A DNA stretch of 64,000 nucleotides. It comes from Myrica gale (lineage: Eukaryota > Streptophyta > Magnoliopsida > Fagales > Myricaceae). A program made the position numbers and the translations under genes. The DNA is taken from assembly GCA_963930655.1 (NCBI GenBank), contig OZ005617.1, positions 18,030,068-18,094,067 on the forward strand, read 5' to 3'. The stretch's first letter is position 1; each line of letters starts with the position of its first letter. Of the stretch, positions 1 to 11,719 are shown piece after piece. A model generated the notes under the pieces. That model searched no databases and was not told the origin of the DNA. It worked only from the letters and a program-made list of their open reading frames with translations.

Positions 1-3000
1 TAGGTTTATTGGAAATCTTGACCTTTGTGGCCGACAAGTACACAGGCCATGTAGGACTTCAATGGGATTCCCTGTAGTGCTACCACACGCTGAGAGTGAT
101 GAAGTAGCAGGCAAGTTCGAAGCAGTATTTATTGGGTTCTAGTTGGTTAATCAATTGTCCGACGAGATCTGGTGTCTTGTTAAGTAAAATCAAATTCAGT
201 ATATTTCAATTGGATATCCACAAGGTAATTCTGGTTTGTTTGTTGTGGGTTTTCTGCAGTCCCTACCAAGCGATCTTCTCACTACCTCAAAGGAGTGCTG
301 ATCGGTGCAATGTCCACAATGGGCCTTGCACTTGTTGTTATCCTTGCTGTACTCTGGGTTTGGTTGCTTTCAAAGAAGGAAAGAGCACCTAGGAGATACA
401 CAGAGGTCAAGAAGCAAGTGCAACAAGATGCAAGTGAGCTTGATGCTTTCTAAAATCTGAGCATTTCATCCTTTTTTTTTTCCTTCTGTTTTTTAATTGA
501 CAATAAACCTTGACTTATGAAAAGGCACAAAACTTATTACTTTCCATGGCGACTTGCCATACCCGTCATCTGAGATCGTAGAAAAGCTGGAATCTCTTGA
601 TGAAGAGGATGTTGTTGGGTCTGGAGGGTTTGGTACTGTATACAGGATGGTTATGAATGATTGTGGAATATTTGCTGTTAAAAGAATTGATCGAAGTCGC
701 GAAGGATCAGATCAAGTGTTTGAGAGGGAGTTAGAGATCTTGGGTAGCATCAAGCACATAAATTTGGTAAACCTGCGGGGTTACTGTAGACTCCCAGCTT
801 CAAAGCTTCTTATCTATGACTATTTGGCTATGGGCAGCCTAGATGATTTCTTCCATGGTGCGTTTCATAATTTTGGACTTTCTGGTTATTATTTACATTC
901 TGAATCATGGAATTTTGCGTGGCAAATAAAGAAACTAATGCGTTTGAACCAAATGTACAAATCAGCTCTTGTTTTGCTGGTAAAGTTCATCAGTATTTGA
1001 GCTTTTGTTTCTCTTTGATTCTCGCATGATTGTTGTAATACTGATCTCTTTGAACGGTGCTTTGCAATTCCTAGTAATATTAGCAATCAAAGATTGAACT
1101 TCTTAAGAGAGTTACTTACCAGGCTAGGCAATCTTTTTGCCCAAACTCCTTACTGCTCTATAGTGCTGCCTCTCGGTTATTCTGCTTAGATTGAAGCAGC
1201 TGAACTTTAGGTGTTTGTTTAGTTTTATTTCCTTTGTGTTTTTGCTATCAATTTAAGTTTGCAAGATATGAATTCAAGTCATCTCGTGTGTGTATAATAT
1301 GCCATTGGTCATTTGACTTCTGTTGTTTTGGTGTTCTTTTTAGAACATGGACCTGAAGATCGTTCCCTGAATTGGGGTGCCCGATTGAAGATAGCCCTTG
1401 GTTCTGCCAGGGGTCTAACATACTTGCACCATGACTGCTGTCCAAAGATTGTGCATCGTGACATAAAATCCAGCAACATTCTCCTTGATGAAAATTTGGA
1501 GCCTCGTGTATCAGACTTTGGTCTTGCGAAGCTTTTGGTTGACGAGGATGCCCATGTTACGACTGTGGTTGCTGGCACTTTTGGTTACTTAGCACCAGGT
1601 ACATGTTTTGATTTGGCATTATGATGGCACTTTTGGTTACTTAGCACCAGGTATATGTTTTGATTTGGCATTATGATATCTACACCAAAAAAGAGGGAAG
1701 AATCTTAATCTTTTATTAGTTCAATGTGCACCTCTTATTTGGATTAGAGGTTGTTGCTATTTATATTGTAACCTTGTGATGGTTACATCGATAGAGGATG
1801 CAATTTGACATCACTTTTTTCAGGTGTTCTGGCAACATGACATACCCTGAGGGCCACGAGCCTCATCTCAATTTGAACTCCTTATAACGAATATGATGAA
1901 GTGGGTTTTGGGTGATTCAGAGAACAATTTTCTCGAACACGCGCAACCTTGAAACAGTTCACTTTTATGACTGAATGGAAAACAAACAACACTATTGGAT
2001 GTTAGTTAAGATCTGCTCTTTGGTGAACGGAATTGATTGGGAGATAATGGCGACTTGCTAGTTTTTCAGGTGATAGGTAAATCTAGCTTTATTGGAGCTA
2101 CCAAAAAATGTGGTCTAAACCAACAGCAATGCTGTGCATCTCACAAACTCTCACGACGTGAGGGTTTTACTGTCACATCGCAGCTTTACGACTGGCTAGG
2201 ACCATTCGGCTTGTGTAGACTTGAATCTAGTTGATTTCCCAGCCAATAGATTGTCCTTGGCAGTCTTTTAACCATGGAACCTCAAATTTAGGGTGTGATA
2301 ATTGCTAGAACTCTAGAAACGATTATTAGCAAATGACCTGCATCCAGTAGGCCACAAGAAAATGTCTTAGTGATGGCACTATGGAAAATTAGCACCAAAG
2401 GAGTTTAAGGTTAGCTTAATGGCGGCAGTTTCAAATGGTTCAGAGAGTGTTAAGAGTCTTCAAATTGTGTCAATTTATGTTCTTTCATTCTTTGAAGAAT
2501 TATATACAGTGTTTTTGTGATGTAGTCCATGGTCATCAGTTCTGGCTATTGATTGATTAGCTAGAATAAAAAACCTATTTCACTGATCCCGAAGGGTGAC
2601 TGGCTAATCCATTGTTTTTTGTCATATAATACAGAATATCTGCAAAGTGGAAGAGCCACTGAGAAGTCTGATGTGTATAGCTTTGGAGTTCTCTTGCTAG
2701 AGCTTGTAACTGGAAAGAGACCTACTGATCCATCCTTTGTGAAAAGAGGCTTGAATGTGGTTGGATGGGTAAGCTAAGCTCTTCTCAATTTGCCTCTCTA
2801 TGCTCTACTTCTCTGCAGATGATGCAATGAGTGACATACAGAACACTCGGAAGTAGTAATGTAAATTTACTTTTTTATCTTCCTTCTCCAGATAGTGATA
2901 TTTACAAGATTCATTAAAATTATTTGCAGATGAATATGCTATTGAGACAAAAACGATTAGAAGACATTGTGGATAAAAGGTGCACAGATGCAGATATGGA

Positions 3001-3154
3001 GACTGTAGAAGCAATTATAGAGATAGCTTCCAGGTGTACAGATGCAAATCCAGATGAGCGGCCATCAATGAACCAAGTATTGCAGTTGCTAGAGCAAGAG
3101 GTCATGTCTCCCTGCCCCAGTGATTTCTACGAGTCACATTCAGATAATTGTTGA
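1..3154 (+). CDS. LRR receptor-like Ser/Thr kinase, 3' part (At5g62710-like)
   Basis: Plasma-membrane leucine-rich-repeat receptor kinase of the FEI-like group; the 5' part with most repeats lies outside the window. Exons read as <1-110, 260-433, 525-857, 1344-1598, 2635-2768 and 2930-3154, giving 409 visible residues with phases that agree at every junction. Order seen: last LRR cap (GNLDLCG), a juxtamembrane linker, one membrane helix ([20 protein letters not shown]), then a kinase domain with Gly loop GSGGFGTVY, Lys in FAVKRID, catalytic [11 protein letters not shown] and APE split across an intron (YLAP|E). The tail ends [11 protein letters not shown] before TGA at 3152-3154. All catalytic residues are present, so it looks active. 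Intron 1 appears to use a GC donor (AG|GCAAGT at 110/111); intron 4 carries a duplicated donor. The family identity is strong; the ligand is not knowable from sequence. Confidence 0.93.
1574..1677 (+). repeat. 52-bp direct tandem duplication over a 5' splice site
   Basis: Positions 1574-1625 and 1626-1677 are the same 52 bp with one C/T difference. The unit holds the last 25 bases of the fourth visible kinase exon, its GT donor and 27 bases of intron, so the gene now has two near-identical donors 52 bases apart (donor GT at 1599 and 1651). Confidence 0.93.
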
Positions 3155-4191
3155 TAATACACGTAGCCAGACACTTTTGAGTGCTAATGTGATGTACCTT
3201 GTTTGGTGAGTGATTTGCCCCTGGCTGTGGGGCCTGTATATTCTTTTCTCGCAAGTGATGGATGTGATTGTTCTCCTGCCTGCATGTTTTTTTTTTCTTG
3301 GCTCTCCTGCTTGCATGTTGATTCTGTCTATTTTTATTTCTCATGTCTCAACAAATTACAGTAGCGCATTCCTATCAAGAGAAGCGGATAAAACTAGGGA
3401 GATTTGCAGAATTCTTTTTCCGGTCTAGCATGAAAAATCACATTCAGTACTGTTTTCCAAAGATGTTTTTGAACAAGCTCAAGTGGCAGTCTTCAAACAA
3501 GAAACCAATGGAGGAGGTCCCAAAGGCATGTTTTATCCCTCTGCAGCTCGCCACCCACGAGCGGCGATTGCAATTGGGCTCCCCCCTACCCTCTCGTTTT
3601 TTTTTTGTTTAGTTTTAATTTGATAAATTAATTTAATATAATTATTCCTTAATAAATTAATGAAGCTTACCAAACCAGTTTCTGAACTAAATAATATCCA
3701 AGCACTCAAAAATCAGTTTTGAATTCCGAATTTCTAAATTAAAAACGAAATCCGAAATCCAAATTCAAAACCTTGTCCAAGCGCTTTAACAGCTTGGGAC
3801 CTTTTCCGATATCCCTGCAGTTGCTTTGGTCTCCCTGCCAAACGCATTTGGACAGAGGGACAGTACATTTGGACTAATGGAATGGGAAAATTACGGAGAA
3901 CAAAGTACAATTCAGCAGTCTGGACAGAGGGACTTTGTTATCAATTTGGACGGTCGATTCCCCCTGTCCCCGGCCAAAAAAGAAAAGCTAGTTTCATGGA
4001 ACTCTTGTTTTTCAATTCAAAAAATAAGGTTCAATTCCTACACGCAGCTATTGGTGCTTTTGTCATGGAAAAGAATTCAGGAGGTTACTAATCGTAAATT
4101 AAGAACATATAATAACCAAAAATTGCAAGCAAGCAGATTTGTAAATGGAAGTGAACAGAGCTTAGTTTTTCACCTCACATTTTCCTTAATT
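3155..4191. other. Intergenic: kinase 3' UTR and spacer
   Basis: Holds the probable 3' UTR of the receptor kinase and then AT-rich spacer with T runs near 3290 and 3600. Short open frames here show no recognisable domain or codon bias. No gene seen. Confidence 0.6.
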
Positions 4192-5481
4192 TTACTCAGG
4201 TGGAATATCGATTGGAAAATTGTCTTCAGGTTGCTTATGTAACTTGTCAGAGGAAGCTTGCAGCCAGCTTGGGTGGACCAAAAATTTCTTCTCCTTCTTC
4301 GCCTGTCGACACTCCTCCGTTCCAGCAACGTTCGTAACCACATGCGTGACGGAGGGAGAAAGCTCCCTAGAACAAACGGCTCCTAACTCCTCTGCCATTA
4401 GCCATAGACGCCAATTCTCGGGACCCAAATCTGAAGGAAAAATATGGGTGAAGAATATATTACATCCGTGAAGTACCATACGACGTTCAAGTATCGATCT
4501 GACATCCTTCTGCGCAACACCAGCATTGGGCTCTGGGCGGAAAAACAGTCAGTGAATCATTTTTAAAGCTTTGAGAATGGTGGCGCGTATTCATGTAGTC
4601 TGACGTTCATCAGTCTTAGAGAGATACGACACTCTTCTCATCTTCCAAATCAAAATAAAGGTACCTCCCGATGGTTATTATACTAAGCACTATTGTACTG
4701 AGTTAAGGCTGAGATTAAAAATTTCAGAATTTAAAGGTCCAAATTGCACCACAAAGATACAAATATTTTGACTGTTTTAAATTATATATTTAACCACTGC
4801 CGTCGGATCTCCATCTTTTAATTTCAGCCGTCACTGATCATCGAGGATAAGGACCATGCTTTCCGGCTTCAGCACCAACTCCAGAGTCTTTTCTTCTTCT
4901 TGAAGGCAATCTTCACGAGCGATAATCCTTGACTTGAATTAAACGTTTTCTGGGTCAAGAAACTTAGCCATCCTCCTCGGATAGTATCGTGTCCCCATTG
5001 TGTATATATAAATCTCAAACATGGTACTTGCTTCTTTCAGAAAAGATTTAACGAATGGCCTCAACTTGGTGATCGCTCTCATCTCTTTAAGAAAAAATAG
5101 TGTGCCCTTGGGGCTACGCTGCAAAAGTTCATGATGCGTTTCCAGATATTTCTGTTGTGATGTTGTTTGAAGCAACGTGTGGTCTAAATCAAGAACTAAA
5201 ACAAGCTTTTTATCACGCAACAATCTCTTCGACTCCAATTCTCGTAGCCGAGCAATTCCATCGTAACTCAGCCATAAATCCTCATTTATGTACCTAAATG
5301 GCATGCCGTATGCTTTCCCCATCTTTTCGTGGCAAACCAAACACTTCCCCCTAAGAACTGTAGTATGTGCACAAATCTCCGTTTCACGTTCATCATCAAT
5401 ATGTTTAACTAGGTGGTCGGATGATGAATTGAAATCCGATTGTTCTGCATGTTGCGGAGAATCAATCACTGAAAATACCAT
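4192..5481 (-). pseudogene. Broken CPL4-like RNA polymerase II CTD phosphatase
   Basis: Related to plant CTD phosphatase-like 4 (FCP1/SCP class), which removes phosphate from Ser residues of the Pol II C-terminal repeat in the nucleus. From the ATG at 5481 an open frame of 180 codons runs through a Cys-rich N-terminal part (CAHTTVLRGKCLVC) and the FCPH domain with the acylphosphatase motif DLDHT at residues about 98-102. A TAA then sits where the family has Tyr (4936-4938), followed in the same frame by recognisable FCPH sequence ending LVLKPESMVLILDD, a TGA, a frameshift, two more TGA codons and finally a BRCT domain (about 4192-4530; HGCNIFFTHIFPSDL, THVV, KKFLVHPSWL). Everything is colinear without visible introns, whereas the authentic gene is, from memory, intron-containing, so this is probably an old retrocopy or a decayed intron-less paralogue. 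A TATATA stretch near 5556 could be an older promoter or chance. Confidence 0.82.
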
Positions 5482-6290
5482 CTTGATCAGTTTAGCCCAA
5501 GAGTGTGACAGTGCTAGTTGATTGTCTTTCTTCTACGTGTCTCTGGTTCGTGTGCTATATATGGTGGTGTCTACCGATCTAGAACACGGAGAGGCACCTC
5601 CATTGCGAATCAGAGCTCAGGGAAGGGAACACCAAATTCTGACTCCGGCTTTTGCTTACTCCTAGTGGGATTAGAAGACGGATGACAAGTACTCTAGGGT
5701 TTCTTCCAAGTTGATGTCGAAAGGAAACTTGGGTCTTATATGGGACCGATCTGATGTAGGATTAATCGCGGAGTCTACAAGATGCATTTTAGCCCAATAT
5801 CGAGTCCCAAGACGAAAGTACCAATCGCTTTGCAGCCCTCAAAAGCCTATATCCCAAATGGGTTCCGATTGTAAAAATATATGAAGCATTGGGGGAAACA
5901 TGTAGGCTTTCAACTTCTTCAAAGAGCAAGAGTTTTGAACATATATGCAGTCTTAAATGTGAAACATTTTGGCTTTTTTTTTTGTCCTGACAATATGTTT
6001 TCCAATCCTTTTTCTTTTTTGTTTTTTTCTGAGCAAAAAACTTCATAGTATATATACGTTCCCCAATCATATATCTTTAACAACTGGTCCGCTGGTCATT
6101 TAAAAGGTAAAGTGGAAAAATATCAGGTGAAATTATTCCAGCACGTGCCTACCTTGGCTTTTTTACGCGTGCCTTTTTCTACCTAACATAGCCGCCACTT
6201 GCAAAAAAAAAAAAAAAAAAAAGATGAAGTCACCTCTTTAAGAGATTGGCAACCATTGGTGTCTGCCAATTCTATCCTGTTGTGTACAGG
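5482..6290. other. Intergenic spacer with homopolymer runs
   Basis: AT-rich spacer between the phosphatase remnant and the first SDR gene, with T runs near 5970-6030 and a run of about 20 A at 6203-6222. No gene seen. Confidence 0.6.
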
Positions 6291-6335
6291 ATGACAGACA
6301 ACTCCACCGAAGTCAAGCAGAGACCAGAGGGCAAG

Positions 6336-7602
6336 GTCAACAAACTGTTTTAGACTCAAGTATGCGGAAAATAATTAGAGGGGTGAATAAGTATATTAAA
6401 AATTATTAAATAATTCTTTTTTAATACACACAACCTATTCTCAATTATATGCACTCAAACACAATATTAACAATATTCGAATATCTAATTACCAATGAGA
6501 TATGAATATATGTCATATAAACAATAAAACTCAAATATGAAAAACTGGGGAATCCAAAAAAACCGTAAGTGACTCTAAAGAAACTGCAACTGACAGAAAC
6601 AATAAATTTTCAGATTTCACAAGCTCAAATAATATGCAATCAAGATTTAAACACCTGCAATAAGAATTAATACAGATCTACACATAAACTCTTTATACCT
6701 TTGTCTACAATCCTCTTGGACCAGATTACTCAATCTCTTCAAAATTGATATTCTAAACACACTTATCACAAGAATGGTTAAATGAAAACAATTTAAACAA
6801 AGGTAAATCAATCACACACTTGACACAATATTTGGTGACAAAGAGAAACCCTTTTGAAGAATTTATTCAAAAGAGAAAAACTCTCCGGGCCAAAGCCAGT
6901 TTTTAAATCCACTAATTTCAAACGAGATTACACAGTGATCAAAAGATTACACTAACCTAGCTAATCTAAACACTGTTAATCTTACCCAAATTGCCTCAAT
7001 TCGGATCTCCTTATCATAGAATTCCATGACCGTTTGAAACCAAGATTCTCACTGGGTTGATCTATCCACACAACTCCCTGTGCAATCAACGCCCAATGCT
7101 GGAACCTCCAGCATCCACACTTCCAAAACCTTTGGAAGCCTCAATCAATCGAAGAAATCAAGTGTAAGTGATCGACGAAACACCATAGCCTTCAAATATG
7201 ATTTGCTAACACATACACAGCAAACCCAAACTCTCCACTAGAATAATGAAGCAAGAACAATCAGTACATTTTTTGGAGAAGACGATCTTGAAGGGAGAAG
7301 CGAAGAAGTAGAGAAACTGTTTGATATCCAGCTTCTAACGAGCAGCACATTCGCTCTATATCCCCATATCCGAAAACCCCTCTTTTCTTCTTTTTATTCA
7401 CGCGTGAAGCCTCTAACAAACTCCAGCTTCTTCTCATTCTTCTAGAAACATGGGAAAAAGGCAAGAATACCCTTAAGGCAGCCCCACGTTAACCTCAAGA
7501 GACCAGGTCAGAAAGAACTTCCTAAGTCTCTTCTAGAAGCAGCACAAATGTCAAATAAGTCCCTTAATGCAAATAGTCACGTGATGCCAATTTGCCGTAA
7601 TA
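6336..7602. other. Intron or insertion inside SDR copy A, with repeat sequence
   Basis: A 1.27 kb block separating the first 15 codons of copy A from the rest. It begins GTCAAC and ends next to TAG, so it resembles an intron, but splicing there would lose one base. Copy B has no such block. Its middle (about 6820-6910, motif TTTGGTGACAAAG) resembles 31840-31930, so it contains at least part of a dispersed repeat. No clear target duplication at the edges. Confidence 0.55.
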
Positions 7603-7688
7603 GTAGCCATAATCACAGGCGGCGCAAGCGGCATAGGGGAGGCCTCCGCACTCCTTTTCGCCCAACATGGCACGCGCATGGTCGTGAT

Positions 7689-7933
7689 CAGGGGCGGAAC
7701 CAAGGGGGTGCGAAGGGTGTTCCCAAAAAAAAATTACATATAGATCTTGACAATTTTGGGCGTGCGAAGAGGGCAAAAAGAGAGGGAAACAAAGAAGAAA
7801 TAATGAAAAACAAGAGAATTTTGGCACTGTCATGCCACTGAAAAGATGTTTTTTGCATTACGAATGAATTTTTTTTTATCATTTTTCCTTTAAAGTTCGA
7901 CATCATTAAATATGAATCCTGATTACGCCACTG
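7689..7933. mobile_element. Non-autonomous hAT MITE in SDR copy A
   Basis: A 245-bp element beginning CAGGGGCGGAACC and ending GATTACGCCACTG, imperfect terminal inverted repeats of hAT type. It is flanked by an 8-bp target duplication, GTCGTGAT (7681-7688) and GTTGTGAT (7934-7941), one mismatch. It carries no coding sequence. Removing it leaves the SDR frame continuous (GTG ATC GCT GAC). Confidence 0.85.
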
Positions 7934-8128
7934 GTTGTGATCGCTGACATCCAAGATCAACTGGGTCACCAAGTAACCTCATCCATTGGCATGGACAGGT
8001 CCAGCTACGTGCACTGTGATGTTGTTGATGAAGACCGAGTTAAAAACCTGGTGGAATCGACGGTGCAAAAACATGGGCAGCTCGACATCATGTTTAGCAA
8101 TGCCGGAATTGCAAGTGCCTTGGAACAG

Positions 8129-9704
8129 GGGAAAAGATTCGGTCATAATATAGCTTATTCTAAGAAGCTATAAGAAGCGGTCAGGATTGGGTCATAATCA
8201 TCCAACCGTTGTTGTCAAGACACCTCATTTAATGAGGTGAACCAAAGTTTGGCTCGGCTGTTTGAATATTGCTAAGCCAGGCCAAGTTTGAATATTGTTT
8301 TTGTTGCATTTTCTAAGCCCCACGTGAACCAACTCCCTCTTTCTTCCCCAACACGTCTCCTCCCTTCGTCTTTCCCCTTTTTTCTTCTCTCCCATTTTCT
8401 CCTTCATTTCACAGCTACGCGCAGGAGACCAACGCCCCTTTCTTCCCCAACACGTCTCCCCCTTCGTCTTCCCCTTTTTTCTTCTCTCCCATTTTCTCCT
8501 TTTGTCTCCTGCGCGACGGGATGGAGGGAGGGACGGGACCAGCCATCCGTCAATGCAGGCAGGAAAATTACCATGAACCACATGGCACTGCGGCGGTGCT
8601 GCCAACATTTGACAAACCGTTTTGCTGTGAATTTCCATTTCAGTGAAAAAGGTCACGGAGCAGTGGGCCATTGGATATTGACACTATACTCCTCCACTCC
8701 CCCTGTTCGATGAATATATCAGATTGGTGTCAACTGTCTTTGTAATGATCAGGATAGCGAAGATTTTGAGAGCGTAGCACTAATCAACAATATTCATCTA
8801 AGTGAAACAAATTAAATTAAATGGATAAAAATGTGTGAGCACTTATTCTTTAGGATATCTGCAAAAAACCAAATTTAATTTCCCAAGTAATAACATGGCT
8901 TTGTTGAAGAGGAAGTAAACTACAGTTACTGCTGCCAAGAACTATTTTGGGTAAAGTTAATATTCTTTGATGATAGAGTTTGGATGGAGAGTTACTTGAT
9001 TTTGCTTAAGTAGTGAATAAGGAAATATTTTGAGAAGGTCGATTTTTATCGGTTAACTTAAAACAGTTTTCTTTTAGTGTTGTTTCTGTGAATGACTGCT
9101 TCAACAATAATTTCTACCATGTCAAGATCCAGTTCTTCCAAATGAGCTGTAAAATGACTCGAACACAGCACCCCAAAAAATACCAATTACAACCTTAGGA
9201 GTTAGGACCCAATTACCACCTTCAGGACCAAACAACTCTGTAGCTCATTTGAACAAGTAATTGAATCTAGCATGCTCAAATAAAGACTATACAAGCACTT
9301 AAGAGTCCTAACCAGAAATAACAGAGCGATCAACCTGAAGTTAATCCACAGTCCTGAATGATTAAAAAAACACTCGTTTATCATACAGAGATAGCACCAT
9401 CCCCATCTCCTGCGCGTAGCTGTGAAATGAAAGAGAAAATGGGAGAGAAGAAAAAAGGGAAGACGAAGGGGGAGACGTGTTGGGGAAGAAAGGGGGAGTT
9501 GGTTCACGTGGAGCTTAGAAAATGCAACAAAAATAATATTCAAACTTGGCTTGGCTTAGCAATATTCAAACTAAGTCGAGCCAAACTTTGGTTCACCTCA
9601 TTAAATGAGGTGTCTTGACAACAACGGTTGGATGATTATGACCCAATCCTGACCGCTTCTTATAGCTTCTTAGAATAAGCTATATTATGACCGAATCTTT
9701 TCCC
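8129..9704. mobile_element. Mutator-like element with ~300-bp terminal inverted repeats
   Basis: A 1576-bp element whose first ~297 bp (from GGGAAAAGATTCGG) reappear as reverse complement at 9408-9704 with only a few differences. Flanks are TTGGAACAG (8120-8128) and AAGGAACAG (9705-9713), a 9-bp duplication with two mismatches, the size expected of Mutator-like elements. The inner TIR portion is repeated in direct orientation at about 8430-8515 (pyrimidine-rich, with CCCCAACACGTCTCC). The ~890-bp centre contains no transposase and no gene I recognise. It interrupts SDR copy A between Gln and Thr codons. A foldback or Pack-MULE-like element is the best reading. Confidence 0.88.
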
Positions 9705-10181
9705 AAGGAACAGACCATCCTTGACCTTGACCTTTCGGAGTTTAACCGGTTGTTTGCAATCAATGTGCGCGGCATGGCCTTGTGTGTGAAGGACGCGGCG
9801 CGTGCGATGGTTGAAGGACGTGTGAGGGGGAGTATCATATGCACGGGGAGCGTGGCCGCCAGCCACGGTGGGAAGAGGAGAACCGACTACGGCATGTCGA
9901 AGCATGCAGTTCTGGGCCTGGTTCGATCGGCGAGCGTGCAGCTTGGGGTGCACGAGATTAGGGTCAACTGCGTGTCGCCAAACGCCCTCGCTACGCCGTT
10001 GACGGGCAAGCTGCAAGGGAAGAGCATGGAGGAGCTTCAGAAGTTCTATGAGACTTACGCGAGGTTGAAAGGGGTTTCACTAAACGTGAAACATGTGGCA
10101 GATGCCGTGCTGTTTCTGACATCTAATGACTTTGTAAATGCACGCGATCTGCTAGTGGACGGGAGCTTCGTGCCTCAGTAG

Positions 10182-11304
10182 CTAGCTTTTTTTTTTTTAA
10201 TGTTTGCATGCTATTATGGTTGTTTTTGTGTTGTAAAATTTTAGTGTTGTTAAAATTTTAGGTATTGAGTTTAGTGAAAAAGTGAAGAGAGGTAATTTTT
10301 TATATTTTTGTAATAAATAGTAATGATTTGATGGGGAAAGAGAGATTATATTGTAATATTTAATTGTGTTAAAATTTTAGAAGGGGTAAAATTTTGGATC
10401 TCAAACGCAGCCTATATATAAAGTGATATTCAACCTTGTCAACATATGAACATATGTACGTAGTAGTAGTTATTATAAAGTGATCTGATTCCATTCATAA
10501 TCGAAGATCCACCATACTTCTATCTGATTTGAGCACGCCAGTGTTTTCAGTAGTGACAAAGAAGATAGCTTCATCGATTTGTGATTACAGTGAAGTAATG
10601 GTACACATAAATACACAGTTTAGGAGTAAATTTGCCAACTAAATATGGAAGCAATTGAGTACAATATGGAAGAGAGAGAGAATGAATTTCTTTATGGAGA
10701 GATCTTCCTGTTGTACAGGTTGACTTGTACCATTACACTTTGGACCTAAGTGAGATTGTCTCAAAATACATAAACTAGCAGACATAGTCTAGCCCTCAAC
10801 CTTCTCCCTCGGTTGCCGACATAGCCTCCCCTCTCGTCGCAGTCGCCTCTCTCTCTCTCTCTTTTGGGCCGACTGAACACCGTCGGTCCGGCCAATCTCT
10901 TTCTCCCACGGTGCGATTGTCAATTTATGTTTTTCGGCAAACGAACCGAGGGGCCTGCTCGGTTTGGTTGCCGGAAAGGTTAAAAACCACACATAATGGT
11001 CGATTGTCAACCCTTGTGACTATCGAATTGCACCAATTCAAATAGAGAATTACAAAGGACCTAATCCTATTTTTCGAGTCCTCGGTCAGTTCGCATGATG
11101 TTTGAGTCTAGTGATCTTTTAGCTGATGTCAATTAAAAATGTACCAATAAAATTATAAAAAGAGGGGTCCTAGGTACGGATAATTATGCTCAGGAGCTAG
11201 TGGGACCAAACCTGATGCCATCAGAATATGCGCAGAATCTTCGAGTGTTGGTAATGTTAAACGCAATTTCGATACCATTTTTTACTGCCGTTGGTGTTAA
11301 ACTT
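10182..11304. other. Intergenic spacer downstream of SDR copy A
   Basis: Contains a Tourist-like MITE (separate entry), a CT microsatellite at about 10845-10864 and unremarkable AT-rich DNA. No gene seen. Confidence 0.6.
10218..10412. mobile_element. Tourist-like MITE, copy 1
   Basis: About 195 bp, from GGTTGTTTTTGTG to CAAACGCAGCC, with repeated TAAAATTTT blocks near both ends and an internal GGGGAAAGAGAGATTATA stretch shared with the copies at 34347 and 53191. No coding sequence. Confidence 0.72.
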
Positions 11305-11547
11305 TGGTTAGAGTAGCCAACATCTAATTTTTTTTGTCTTTATTCTTCCGAATTGCATAGTGCAAAATCACTTGTTAATCCAAAATAATCGTCGCCGTTG
11401 TATTTTGCAACCGCATCGTCCCCGGATATACCAAGAGCCTGGCTATGCCTATAGGATTCGTTGAGAGCCATATGTCCATGGAGAAGAAGAGGTTAACTCC
11501 ATAGGTCGACGCTCTCTCCTCACCCAGCACGATTAGAAATGAAAAGT
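11305..11547. repeat. Duplicated spacer, copy 1
   Basis: About 243 bp from GGTTAGAGTAGCC to AATGAAAAGTCA that is repeated in the same orientation at 17575-17828 with roughly 90% identity by eye. One copy lies downstream of each SDR gene, so it marks the unit of a local tandem duplication. Confidence 0.85.
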
Positions 11548-11719
11548 CAGTTTCTGCGAACTTTTTATTTCAACATTGCACTGCCACGGCGCATATATAT
11601 GTTGTAATCTCTGTACCAAAAGCTCTTAACTTCTGTCGCTTCTGTTCAACTCAAGAGAGCACGTTTAGTTAGAAACTGCGGGTAATGATTGTGTGTGAAG
11701 CCTAAAATAAGTACACATG

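Larger units (their letters stand above)
6291..10181 (+). pseudogene. SDR110C-type dehydrogenase, copy A, split by inserts
   Basis: Classical short-chain dehydrogenase/reductase of the plant SDR110C group (relatives include xanthoxin, secoisolariciresinol and momilactone dehydrogenases); NAD(P)-dependent oxidation of a secondary alcohol is the family activity, the substrate is unknown. Coding pieces: 6291-6335, 7603-7688, 7942-8128 and 9714-10181, 786 nt or 261 residues plus stop. Seen: TGGASGIG cofactor loop, VVIAD acid after beta-2, SNAG (family NNAG), and catalytic YGMSK with upstream Ser. The frame is kept across the hAT and long-TIR inserts, but the first junction is faulty: donor AAG|GTCAAC sits at the GK/VA position where relatives often have an intron, yet the acceptor TAG at 7601-7603 takes the G of the GTA Val codon. 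With three interruptions it is almost surely non-functional. Closely related to copy B at 13184. Confidence 0.87.

Noticed and set aside
3826-4242. 138-codon + strand frame
   Set aside because: No domain, atypical composition, overlaps the antisense BRCT remnant; likely chance.
8225-8713. Overlapping frames of 141-148 codons on both strands
   Set aside because: They lie in the terminal inverted repeat and its internal duplicate; the encoded Ser/Leu- or Lys/Glu-rich strings reflect pyrimidine-rich arms.
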